From Mikania micrantha (taxonomy: Eukaryota > Streptophyta > Magnoliopsida > Asterales > Asteraceae), in assembly GCA_009363875.1 (NCBI GenBank), contig CM018697.1, positions 47,447,484 through 47,511,483 on the forward strand: 64,000 nucleotides of DNA. The letters run 5' to 3'. The notes under the pieces are model-generated. The model saw nothing but the letters and a program-made list of their open reading frames with translations. It was not told where the DNA came from and made no database searches. Positions 1 through 10,640 of this stretch are shown here, one piece after another. Within the stretch, counting starts at the first letter, position 1. The number at the start of each line of letters is the position of its first letter. Both the position numbers and the translations under genes were made by a program.

Positions 1-840
1 AAAGTGTAAAATAAAACGGAATGTTCAAAATCTGGTAACAAGATTGATACTTTCGTATACGCAGATGAAACCAAGATATTGAACCAAAAAATAATTTAAG
101 TTTAAAACCTAGCAATCAGATTGATACTTTCGTATACACATAGAATGCCCAAGTTCTAAACAAACCAAGAAAATAAAAGCAGAATGTCCAAAACATAACA
201 ATCAGATCGATACGTAAGTATGCACAGAGAATGTCCATGTTTTGAACTAAAATAAAAGAAAAAAATGAACTCAGAATTTCTTTTGAAAAAGAAACACATG
301 ATCAAACTAATATATGTACTAATACAATTAGCAATCACTGAGGCTAATGGCCACTCACTCAGGACAAAAATCGAACACTATGTTCTAAGTAATGTGTCCC
401 ACAAAGAATGATTATGGCGTTAGGCTACAGACATCACAACTAAGTGAAAGACCTACCAACATATCATACTGAGTGCATTGTGATCGCTTTGTATTTGATC
501 TTGTATGATACAAGTAAGCTTCAGAATGTTAGAACGTACAATCATATCTCAAAGATCGGATCGATTTCTCAATTTTCTAATTTTATATTTTTTTTTGATT
601 TTTTATATTTTTACTCCCCCTAAAATCCTAAAAATGAAAATCTTTTTGATTTTTAGAATTTTATAAGTACATAGAAAAATCAAAATTCCGGAAAATTGAC
701 AACCGATATGATTTACCATCATTGAAACATTATGTTCAAAATGACTTGAAAACATCAAGAAAATATGACAATGTAATTCCAAACCTGTCAAGTTCTCCAT
801 AATAATATGACAGTTAAAGATTAGAACAATTTTACCAAAT
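1..840 (-). repeat. A3 conserved non-coding cassette
   Basis: No gene is seen here. Three copies of the near-palindromic box GATAC-N4/5-GTAT lie at about 41-70, 112-152 and 197-238. The second and third are each preceded by CAATCAGAT and followed by an AGAATG(T/C)CC-like tail. A sense-strand purine tract (ctccccct on the plus strand) lies at 613-622. The same blocks in the same order recur in A1, A2, B1 and B2. Confidence 0.75.
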
Positions 841-899
841 AGACTTCAGGAAGTTCCACTATCAATGAGCTCTCCTCCAATTGATAGGTCCTCTTGAAA

Positions 900-2514
900 T
901 CCTCCTGCACACACTCACAAACCATTAGATAGCTTTGGTCACCCAAGCCTTCGAGGTCTTGAGTTTTCCATGAAAATCCATATACCGAAATTTAATCCAT
1001 TTTCTAGTTGAAACTAATAAAGTTTCCTTTGAAACTTTGTTTGTTTTTGGTATCCACAACTGTTCCTGTTCAAGTGCATTCTTAAGATAATACTTATCTT
1101 GAATCACCACATTGTTGTTAAACATCAAATTAGTCATTAAAGGTTTTGAAAGTTTCAACTTTTCTTCATCCGAGGCTTTCACAAATTCTTCCTTGTTTTG
1201 ATTTGGCATTTTACGTCTTTTAAGAATGAACTTTAAAACCTCTGTGACACAAGACTTGGCATTACTAACTTGTCCTTGTAACTCACACAGATAAGGACAA
1301 TTAGCAATAATACGCCCTCTTGTTCCACACTTAAAACATATTCTCCTCTCCACAAACCTATGAGAATAGTTTTGCACCAACCTATGGTTTTGGTGATTTG
1401 TCACAGGTGAACCATAAACCAGTTTTTGATTCCTTGTTGAACCAATATGAGTCAAATGTGACTTCTTACCACTTGACGTGGGAAACTCAAAGTTCAACTT
1501 TTCACATCTTGTGGGACTTAGTGAAATCTTGTCTTTGATCCAAGACTTTGAAGTATCACACTTTTATTCCACTTTATTTGATGCACATGATGATTTCACA
1601 ACCCATTTTGATTGAATTTCACTTTTAGGTTTGTAACTTGAAAAACCATTTTGTTTTGAAAATTTCTTGTTTTTGTTCTTTGAAAATTTTTTAATTTCAA
1701 CCAATGGGGTTTTGAAAGAAACTTTCTTTTTGGATGATGATGCAGAGTTTGAAACACATGGTTTCACATCATCAAAGATATTATTGTGAGAATCATCATA
1801 ATTCTTATGTACATCAATCAACCCACATCTGTACAATGTCTCCTCATCATATTCCTCTAAAGTACAATCTTCAATGATAGGAGAAAAATTGTCATAAGCA
1901 CAAATTGGAGACTTTCCCTTATTGAGAGTGTTATCTATTGAAATTTCACTATCACTTTATTTCTCAATAAGAGGACTTGAAGAAATTATAGAATCATGAT
2001 GATTCTCCAATTTGTGCATGATTATGTCAAAGTCCCTTTTTGCCTTGTCCATTTTGATTTTAATTTTATTTACTGCATTTGTAAATTCAACATTTACTTT
2101 GCTCAAAATGTCAAGTTTTTGTTCAGAAACACTTTCATTGGCATTTGACTTTGACAAATCATCCGTCAACATTTGAACCTGTAACTTCAAATCTGCAATC
2201 TGTTTTGAAAAAATAAACTTTTCATTTGATTTTAAATCCATGTATGCTTTATTGCAGTTTGATAAGTCACATTTCAAATTCATGTTTTCTTCCTCCAAAC
2301 TCCAAATTTTTCCCTCAAGATTTAAACATTTAGAGCATGAGAGTTTAGAAAATGTACCTGAACTTACCTCTTTATCTGAAATGGTATGACAATGGTCTTC
2401 ACTAATGATGGTAGTTGTTTCAGACAAATCATCAGAGGCATCCTCATACACACTCTCATCCTCTGTTGACACCACTTCAACACTTGAAGTTTCATCCTTT
2501 GACTTCAAAATATC
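900..2514 (-). pseudogene. gag: A3 gag C-terminal half, broken
   Basis: This is a nucleocapsid-type Gag remnant in several pieces (2514-1957, 1836-1564, 1497-925). It has an acidic/serine-rich section, a Cys-rich CSKCLNLEGKIW segment, a coiled-coil-like stretch rich in Asn, Lys and Glu, then a retroviral zinc knuckle. The knuckle should be CX2CX4HX4C. Here it reads CFKCGTRGRIIANC, so the zinc-binding His has become Arg (CAT to CGT); A1 and A2 keep His. Stops split the frame, and the N-terminal part is removed by the B1 insertion. No protease or polymerase follows. Confidence 0.75.
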
Positions 2515-2999
2515 TGTTGGTTTTGTGAATTCCAATCAGGATCGAATACGAAGCTCTACAAACTATCAATGATGTGCGGAATCCATAATTGATATATATA
2601 GAATCAAAAGAAGACAAGCAATTTCATAAACAATCTTCTATTAATCAACCAATGATTACAAGAAGTTCACACAGAAAAAACTCTTCCCACACAGAGAAAA
2701 TCTCTCACAGGTTTTTTGAATTCTGTCAAAAGTTCTGAAAAATTCAGACAAACCTTCTATTTATACATACAACTCAGCCGAACCTATTCTGGTAGCCGAA
2801 CCCCTAGGTTCGCCAGGCGAACCCTTCGGTTCGCCAGACGAACCTAGGTTGCAAAACCTAAAGGTTCGCCGAACCTATCAAACCAATAGGTTCGCCGAAA
2901 CTGTCTAGGTACCTTAGACAAACCTATTAGCCGAACCTATACAAACTCAAAATAAATACAACTTTTTAAATAGAAAACTATTACATATGTGCACTAACA
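2515..2999 (-). repeat. B1 3' LTR (subfamily B)
   Basis: It begins TGTTGG and ends CTAACA on the plus strand, and matches the paired B2 LTRs at 5523 and 21044 throughout. The left flanking 5-mer is ATATC. The interior holds CGAACC/AGGTTCG repeats (about 2775-2940) next to a TATA-like box near 2757-2766 (TATAAATAG on the minus strand). It differs strongly from the subfamily C LTR at 31533, so these two are not a simple LTR pair. Confidence 0.85.
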
Positions 3000-3016
3000 A
3001 ACTCCCCCTTAATAGT
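3000..3016 (-). other. B1 polypurine tract
   Basis: On the minus strand this reads as CTATTAAGGGGGAGTT directly before the 3' LTR, the expected place for the plus-strand DNA primer. B2 (6039) and B3 (61359-61373) carry the same tract in the same position. Confidence 0.8.
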
Positions 3017-3052
3017 TTCTATCAAAAATCTTCATTCTTTGTCTTTAGGTTT

Positions 3053-5522
3053 TTATTCTTCTTTGTCTTTAACACCACTTGATTCTCCAACTTCTTCATG
3101 AACAACATTATCCACCGCTCGTATAACAACCGAACGTGGTATCTTTGCAAGTCTCTCTGCTTCAATCTTCGCATCTCTCTCATCTCTTTCTTTCTGCACT
3201 TTCATTAGTTCAACATAAAGATAATTCACATCATCCCAATTGCAACCATAATGTATACCCAACGTATAACACATTCTTGCAATGGTATGATATTGAATTG
3301 CCATGTCTTTAAAACTCACACCTTAAGCATGGTAACCATCATCAGCACAGATCTCTGTTGTATTAAGTAGATCAATGTCATCTTTTGAGCAGTTCACAAT
3401 CCACACAGGATCAAGCATACGGATCACCCTCCAGTTGTCATTCTGCTTCAGAAGAATCACTCCTTCAGATGTTCTTTCATCATAAAACCAAAACTTAAAG
3501 TAAGGATTCCAGTTCTGTTCTATCCTCCTTAGTCTTGGTCTCTTGAAAACTTTAGGCTTTGCATATCCATGAACTCTATCAATAAATTGTGGTGTCAGCA
3601 AACTCCATCCAGTTCTTGATTATTTCTTTAACAATCTCTCAAAAACTTCATTATGTCTAGTCTGAATTGGCTTAATCATCTTCATTCTTGCCAAGCTCAT
3701 ACATTCAAACGATGGTAGACTCATCAGATCAAAAGCTTTTCCAAAATACTGACATCCGTCTGTTCTTTTCACAACGTAGCATCCTTTGTTTGTCAAACTT
3801 CCTGGAATGTTGTGAAAGTAAATAACTAACAATCCTTCCAATCATCTTGGATTTAGATCCAATCTTAAACTTTTTTAATTGTCTAGTTTGGTTTTCTTGA
3901 TATTTTTCGTTCATGACTTCAATCATCATCTTGAAAATGTGTAAATGATCAATAATGTACTTTGTTTCTTCCTGATATTCCATCCAGAAATCCATGTTAG
4001 TCTTTTCTTTAATTTGATCCAAAGATGTCTTCGAAATACTTCCAAGTTCAAAGATTCTCTTCAAAGTATTCATGTTTAACAATTCTTCATCAACAATGTC
4101 ATCTTTCTCAAAATCTGATAAGTCAAGATCATCATCTTCTTCAAAATCAAACATCAAATCATCATCAGTATCAAATAAATCTTGAAAATCATGTGCAGAA
4201 TATCATCCAGCAATCTCTCCTTCTTCTAACTCTTGATATACTCAAATCTCAAATATATTTCACTGCAAGTCTATTTCAGAATGCATTTTAAACAAATCAA
4301 GAAAAGTAGGCAGAGAATAATCAATAATAGTCTCTGGATATTCTATTGCATCCAAATCTTCAAAATTTACATAAGTACAATCCTTTGCCCTATCAAAAGA
4401 CACAGAACTAACTGGAACCGCATTCGTAGAAATCTTTGATGGAGAATACACAATGATAGCCCCTGTCACTGAATTCAACTCAACAGAACCACTACCAACT
4501 CCACCAGCACCATCACCATTCTCATCATTATCATCATCATTATGAACATTCATATCAGGATGTTCATCTATGTCAGAATCTCCATAATCCAACTTCTCTT
4601 CATCTTCCTCCACTTAATCTTCTTCATCAACATTCACCACCACCTTCTCAGCTCCTGACCCAGAGGCTTCAGTCTTAGAAACCTTAGCTTCTAAATCTTT
4701 CATCTTTAATCTCAAATCAGTATTCTCATTCTTGAGTTGAACTATATCTTCTGATTGTAGCTTGATGAAGAACTACAAGTCAGAGATCTTTTCTTTCATC
4801 TTTTTCTTTTCAGCAACCTCTTCATCTCTCCATTTCATCATCAGAGTCATTTGAGCCTTCAACTCATCCAATTCTTTTGTGCTTGATGAAGAAGTTCGAT
4901 CAGCAACATGCTTTTCTTTATCCTTCTTATAATTATCAAACTCCCTTGATAACATAGATATTCTTCTCTTAAGATCAGTATCATCATAATTCACAGTAAA
5001 GTTAATGTCTCCTAAGTCATCCAGACTTGAAAACAAATCATCTTTAGCTGTAGAGTCTTGATGAAATGGAGACTCTGGAATTGAAGTAGTAACTGTAGTA
5101 GACTCTACATAAATTGGCATAAATGTAGCTACGTTTACAAACTCAGAAGTTTGTAAAGTAGAAGCAGGAATGGAAGTCACATGAACAGTAGAAGTAATAA
5201 CAGGAGAAGTAGACATAGGAAGAGTCATTGAAGGACAAGAAGCTGGAACAGTAGAAGTCATACCAAATGAAGAAACAACGGTCTTAGTAATCTTAGACTT
5301 TTTTTCATATGGTCCTCCTTTCGCCATTGTTTTCTTCCTTTTGGGCTTTGAAGATTCAGGCTCTTCTAATACAAAGCTGGGATCAACTCTTTCTTCCTTT
5401 TCTTCCTCAGCTTGCTTTGCAACTTTCTTCTTTAACTTTCTCACCATCTGTTTCCCTACTTGAACCATCTCATACTCAGACTCAGTGTCTGGTGAATCTT
5501 CACCATCATCATCTGCACCTTC
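3053..5522 (-). pseudogene. ORFX accessory protein of B1, C-terminal two thirds
   Basis: This is the downstream part of the B1 ORFX, separated from its N-terminal part (21587-22580) by insertion of B2. In translation order it has an acidic segment with YEMVQVGKQMVRKLKKK, a basic KPKRKKTMAKGG stretch that looks like a nuclear localisation signal, a Ser/Thr/Val-rich linker, a Lys/Glu coiled coil (about 5050-4773), an acidic EEDEEKLDYGDSD region, and a conserved C-terminal domain (YFHNIPGSL, GCYVVKRTDGCQYFGKA, KIPRSVVIRA). The frame is broken several times between 4770 and 3320. The function is unknown, and I see no signal peptide or membrane segment. Confidence 0.7.
5518..5522. repeat. B2 target-site duplication, left (CCTTC)
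   Basis: CCTTC directly precedes the B2 LTR TG and is repeated at 21587-21591 directly after the other LTR. The two flanks rejoin into a continuous ORFX reading frame in B1. Confidence 0.95.
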
Positions 5523-6038
5523 TGTTGGTTTGGTGAATTCCAATCAGGATCGAATAAGAAGCTCTACGAACTATCAATGATGTGCGGAATCCATAATTGA
5601 TATGTATAGAATCAAAAGAAGACAAGCAATTTCATAAACACTCTTCTATTAATCAACCAATGATTACAAGAAGTTCACACAGAAAAATTCTTCTCAAACA
5701 GAGAAAAACTCTCACAGGTTTGCTGAATTCTGTCAAAAGTTATGAAGAATTCAGCCAAACCTTCAATATATACACACAGCTAATCAGTCGAACCTTTTAA
5801 GAGCTGAACCCTAGGTTCGCTGGCCGAACCCTAAGGTTCGCTGGCCGAACCCTAAGGTTCGCTGGGTGAACCCTTAGGTTCACTAAGCGAACCTAAGTTG
5901 CCAAACCTAATGGTTCGCCGAACCTGTCTAGGTTCGTGGACCAAACGAACCTTTGACAAACCTATTAGCCGAACCTATTACAAACTCAAAATAAATACAA
6001 CTTTTTGAATAGAAAACTATTACAAATGTGTACTAACA
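5523..6038 (-). repeat. B2 3' LTR
   Basis: It begins TGTTGGTTTGGTG and ends GTACTAACA, and is nearly identical to 21044-21586. Most of the visible difference is in the number and spelling of the GGTTCGC/CGAACC units (about 5790-5970). A purine-rich PPT follows at 6039-6054. Confidence 0.9.
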
Positions 6039-6054
6039 AACTTCCCCTTAATAG
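6039..6054 (-). other. B2 polypurine tract
   Basis: It reads CTATTAAGGGGAAGTT on the minus strand, abutting the 3' LTR. Confidence 0.75.
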
Positions 6055-6070
6055 TTTCTATCAAAATTCT

Positions 6071-9000
6071 TCATTCTTTCTCTTCAACTTGCTCATCTTC
6101 TTTGTCTTTAACACCGCTCGATTCTCCAATCTCTTCACGAACCACATTATCCACCGCTCATATAACAACCGAACGTGGTATCTTCGCTAACCTCTTAGCC
6201 TCCAGCTTTGCATCTCTTTAATCTCTTTCCTTTTGCAATTGCATCAGTTCAACATAAAGGTAATTCACATCATCCCAATTGCATCTAGAATGTATACCCA
6301 ACGTATAACACATTCCTGCAATGGTTTGATATTGAACTGCCATGTCTTTAAAGCTCACACCATAAGCATGATAACCATCATCTGCATAAATCTCAGCTGT
6401 GTTAAGTAAATCAATGTCATCCTTTGAGCAGTTCATAATCGACACAGGATCTAGCATCCGGATCACCCTCCAGTTGTCATTCTGCTTCAATAGAATCATA
6501 CCTTCTGATGTTCTCTCATCAAAGAACCAGAATTTAAAATAAGGATTCCAGTTCTGTTCTATCTTCCTGAGTCTTGGTCTCTTGAAAACTTTAGGTTTTG
6601 CATATGCATGAACTCTATCAATGAATTGTGGTGTCAACAAACTCCAACCAGTTCTTGCTTTTTTCTTTAACAATCCCTCAAAAACTTCATTATGTCTAGT
6701 CTGAATTGGTTTAATCATCTTCATTCTTGCCAAGTTCATACATTCAAAGGATGGTAGACTCATCAGATCATAAGCTTTCCCAAAATACTGACATCCATCA
6801 GTTCTTTTCACAACATAGCATCCCTTGTCTGTCAAGCTTCCTGGAATGTTATGAAAATAACCATAACTAACAATCCTTCCAATCATTTTGGATTTAGATC
6901 CAATCTTGAACTTCTTGGATTGTATATCCTGGTTTTCTTGATCTTTGTCTTCTAGGACTTCAATCATTATCTTGAACACATGCAAATTATCAATGATATA
7001 TTTTATCTCTTTCTGATATTCATTCCATAAGTCCATGTTAGTCTTTTCTTTGATCTGAGACAATGTTGTTCCAGACAAACCTCCTGCTTCAAAAATTTTC
7101 TTCATAGTATTCAAGTTTAATAACTCTTCATCAATGAAGTCATCTTTCTCATAATCAGACAGATCCAGATCTTCATCTTCTTCAAATTCAAACATCAAAT
7201 CATCATCATTCTCAAAGAAATCTTGAAAATCTAGAGCAGAATAGCCTCCAACAACCTCTCCTTCTTCTAACTCCTGATCAACTTGAATCTCGAATATGTT
7301 CCTCTACAAGTCTATGTCAGAATGCATTTTAAATAAATCAAGAAAAGTAGGCAAGGAGTAATCATTAACAGTCTTTGGATGTTCTATTTCATCTAAATCT
7401 TCAAATTCAACATCAGTACAATCCTTGACTCTATCAGAAGATAAAGAACTAATTGGAACCGCATCAGTCAAAATCTTTGATGGAGAATAAATCACTATAG
7501 CACCAGTCACAGAATTCAAACTACCAGAACCACCACTCACTCCAGCACCACCATCATCCCCATCATTACCATCATAAGTCATCATATATGGATGTTCATC
7601 AACATCAGAATCTCCATAATCCAGCTTTTCTTCATCTTCCTCCTCTTCATCTACCTTCTCTTCTTCTACATTCTCTTCTTCTGCCACCTTCTCTTAATCA
7701 TCTTCATCAACATCTACCACCAGCTTCTCCGCCTCAGACACAGAAACCTCAGCCTTTGAAATCTTTTCTTCCAAATCTTTCATCTTGAATCTCAAATCAG
7801 TATTCTCATTCTTGAGTTCAACTATATCTTCTGATTGTAACTTGATAAAGAAATCCAACTCAGAAATTTTTTTCTTTCATCTTCTTCTTCTCAAGAAGTT
7901 CTTCCTCTCTCCATTTAACCATAAGAGACATCTGAGTCTTTAACTCATCCAATTCATTTGATTTTGATGAAGAAGCTTTTTCAGCAACATTCTTTTCTTT
8001 CTCCTTTCGATAACTCTCAAACTCTTTTGATAACATGGATAATCTTCTCTTAAGATCAGTATCATCATAATTAACAGTGAAATTAATATCTCCCAAATTA
8101 TCCAAACTTGAAAACAAATCCTCTCTGGTAATAGAATCTTGATGAAATTGAGTCTATGACACTGAAGTGGTAACTGTAGTAGAATCTACAAAAGATGTCA
8201 TGAATGTAGCTACATTTACAAACTTAGGAATTTGTAAAGTAAAAGCAGGTATAGACACAGAAACAGTAGAAATAGGCTCAGAAACTGTGGAAGTAGACAT
8301 AGGAAGAGACACTGAAGGAGAAGAAGCTGGAACAGTATAAGTCATAACAAATGAAGACACAACGGTCTTAGTAGTCTTGGGCTTCTTCTTCTCATAAGGC
8401 CCTCCTTTGGCCATCTTCTTCTTTCTTTTAGATCGTGAAGACCCAGCCTCTTTAACCACAAAACTAGGATCAACATTCTCTTCTCTAGCTTCCTCAGCTA
8501 ATTTAGCAAATTTCTTCTTTAATCTTCTTACCATTTGGTTCCCTACTTGAACCATTTCATATTCAGACTCAGTATCTAATGTATCTTCACCATCATCATC
8601 AGCACCTTTAGTCTGTATATATCTTCAACATCAACAGGTTCCTGTGAACTCGGTTCCTATGATGATCGAGTCTGTGGTTTAACTTGGGAAGATTGACCAG
8701 TAGATTTTTTAGCTTGTTGTCTTTGAGGAGGTGGAGGTGGTGCCTGATTATCATCATCATTAAACTCTTCAGCATCTGAACCAGAGTCAGCATGCCTCCA
8801 AGCATCATCATCAGGGGCAATGTAGTTTGTCATGGCACAGTGACCTATCATATCTTTCTCTAAGATAACATATCCACTCCTTTGATACACCCTGACCTGA
8901 CCCAGACTGGAATCAGTCATGTGTTTGAGCTTCAACAAATCTCCAGCTTCCCTAGGTAGCAATCCCTCAGGTAATCTTTCATCGATCAACATCTGTACGA

Positions 9001-9598
9001 ATCTAGGATACATATAAAATCGATCCTTAGCCTTCGTGATGTTATCTGACATATACCTAAAAATCATCCCAGAAAACTTGAACGGTTTGTTCCATATTAG
9101 AGCTACCATAGCCGATCGCATCAGATCTCGCAACTCATCGAACGTGCCTTTCCTCATGCTCAGGCAATGTAGCAACACGTGTGCTAAAAACTTGTATTGA
9201 AGTGGAAGCTTGCCCTTCTTCACCGTGATGGAGTTGTAAGCTCCAAAATATCTGATGCGCATGAAGCATCCTTTAATGCACTTCTCTGGTATAAGAGTTA
9301 TACCAGCAGGCTCACCCCCGAACTGTAGTATTCTACGAATATCAGCCTCAGATATACGAAGTGCTTGCCCTAGCACATTCGCATCAATAACATACTCCTC
9401 ATCCACTAAAATAACTCTAGCCAACTCCCAGAAGCTCTGAATATGCAATCGATAGATCTGACAAGAGTTGGAGATGGCGTAGTAAATCCTTGATCGATGA
9501 AGAAACTCGATCATAGGACGAAAATCTTAGCCATTCTGCTTTGTAGGATTCAGATAAGCACAAACATTATGTTTGTCACCAAAAGTTAAGTTCGCCAT
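6071..9598 (-). pseudogene. ORFX accessory gene of B2 (about 1,175 codons, broken)
   Basis: This long third gene lies between pol and the 3' LTR. It starts at the ATG at 9598-9596 (MANLTFGD) and stops at 6073-6071. Approximate layout: residues 1-240 form a conserved globular domain (RYFGAYNSI, LLHCLSMRKGTFDELRD, DNITKAKDRFYMYPRFVQML); about 285-300 a polyproline patch; about 390 a basic KRKKKMAKGG stretch; about 495-580 a coiled coil; about 635-660 an acidic region; 800-1150 a second conserved domain (YGYFHNIPGSLTDKG, CQYFGKA, KIPRSVV). Defects are an early stop near residue 23, an in-frame TAG at 8659-8657 shared with B1, and indels near 8620 and in the T run at about 7867-7873. It has no signal peptide or transmembrane helix, so it is unlike a viral envelope. 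From memory it resembles uncharacterised repeat-derived proteins in Asteraceae annotations. The function is unknown. Confidence 0.7.
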
Positions 9599-9600
9599 AT

Positions 9601-10215
9601 CTACAATCAGAAATAAAACACAATTAGAAACAAAAATTAACAAAATTAAAAAAATCAAAAAAAATTCCTAAGTATAGACCAGCGAACCTATCCCCTGAGA
9701 CGAACCTAATGCTAGGCGAACCTAAGTTAGACAAACCTGTTTTCTAGACAAACATATTTGAGCGAACCTTCTGATGAACGAACCTTCTGATGAACGAACC
9801 TTAAAATGAACGAACCTTCTGATGAACGAACCTCAGAATGAACGAACCTTCAAACAAACGAACCTGTTGGTCAAACGAACCTTGACCAAAAGGTTCGGTT
9901 CATTTGAAATACATAGGTTCGCCACGAACCTATCAGAGTCAGACGAACCTTCAGGTTCGGCGAACCTTAGTTCATTCAACGAACCTGTTCATCCAGCGAA
10001 CCTTTTTCATTTTCAAATCAAAAATTCAAATCTTCGAATTAGAAGATAAAACTTTACACTCAGGTTAGAAACACACCGATGAACAATTTTTACAAAGATG
10101 GTTTGTCCAGAACTTGGAATTTAACCAGTTTTAATTCAAATTTACAGTTCCGTTCTAAAAATCCTAAAACCTCTCAGATCTCTCAATCTAGCCGGTGAAA
10201 TTCAATGAAATCTAC
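9601..10215 (-). other. Putative 5'-UTR intron of ORFX (B2)
   Basis: On the minus strand the donor reads TCTAG|GTAGATTT (boundary 10216/10215). The acceptor reads TTTCTGATTGTAG| (ending at 9601), two bases before the ATG, with a T-rich tract and a CTGAT branch-point-like motif. B1 and B3 conserve both sites. The interior includes CGAACC repeats at 9685-9990. Splicing is inferred, not shown. Confidence 0.55.
9685..9990 (-). repeat. CGAACC/AGGTTCG array inside the ORFX intron (B2)
   Basis: It holds roughly 20 units of (A)CGAACCT spaced about 12-18 bp apart, several differing only by a TTCTGATGAA spacer. Some form small inverted pairs (AGGTTCGCCACGAACCT). On the element's sense strand the motif is mainly AGGTTCG. 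Confidence 0.85.
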
Positions 10216-10360
10216 CTAGAAATGATCAGCTAGTGATTACGAATATAAAGAAATCAATGAAAAGTTCTAAGATATCCGAAATCGAAAATCAAAAAATTGG
10301 AGCTTGCAGGTTCGTCAGTCGTGTAATCAGATGAAAGTGACGAACCATTATCACGAACCT

Positions 10361-10370
10361 TATATTTATA
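10361..10370 (-). promoter_or_regulatory. Candidate TATA box for ORFX (B2)
   Basis: TATAAATATA on the minus strand lies about 145 bp upstream of the putative splice donor and downstream of a dense CGAACC array. The same box sits in the same place in B1 (23320-23329) and B3 (46538-46547), and resembles the TATAAATA box of the LTRs. Confidence 0.55.
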
Positions 10371-10640
10371 CTCACAAACCTTTTCAGACGATCCTTTCCA
10401 ACGAACCTTTTCTACGAACCTTTGCAACGAACCATTTCAGACGAACCTTTCATGCGAACCATTTCAAACGAACCAAGCAAGCGAACCTAGTCAGCGAACC
10501 TAGCTAGCGAACCTAGCCAGCGAACCTAACCAGTGAACCTAGCTAACGAACCTTGCCAAAAAACCTAGCTAGCGAACCTTGCCAACGAACGTAGCTAGCG
10601 AACCTAGCCAGCGAACCTTCTCACATACCAGGCGAACCTT
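10371..10640 (-). repeat. CGAACC array upstream of the ORFX TATA box (B2)
   Basis: This is a near-tandem array. The best-ordered part (10465-10620) repeats a 14-15 bp unit close to CTAGCCAGCGAAC. No coding potential was seen. It lies directly upstream of the candidate TATA box in the transcribed direction. Confidence 0.85.

Larger units (their letters stand above)
1..2514 (-). mobile_element. Element A3, partial gag-only copia-related LTR element
   Basis: The sequence is collinear with the 3' non-coding cassette and C-terminal gag of elements A1 (16200-18700) and A2 (40920-43440). Its 3' LTR would lie left of the window. At 2515 its gag is cut by the LTR of element B1. The other half of its gag is not found in the window, so the right side was either lost or lies elsewhere. 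Confidence 0.8.

Noticed and set aside
6071..9598. ORFX as a host gene captured by chance, or as a viral envelope
   Set aside because: It occurs in three element copies at the same place between the cassette and the PPT, so it belongs to the element. No signal peptide or membrane-spanning segment is visible, so envelope is unsupported.
10465..10620. Regularly spaced CGAACC units as a CRISPR-like array or as tRNA B-box (GGTTCGA) clusters
   Set aside because: Units are too short, spacing is irregular, the context is a plant retrotransposon, and no A box or cloverleaf accompanies the GGTTCG words.
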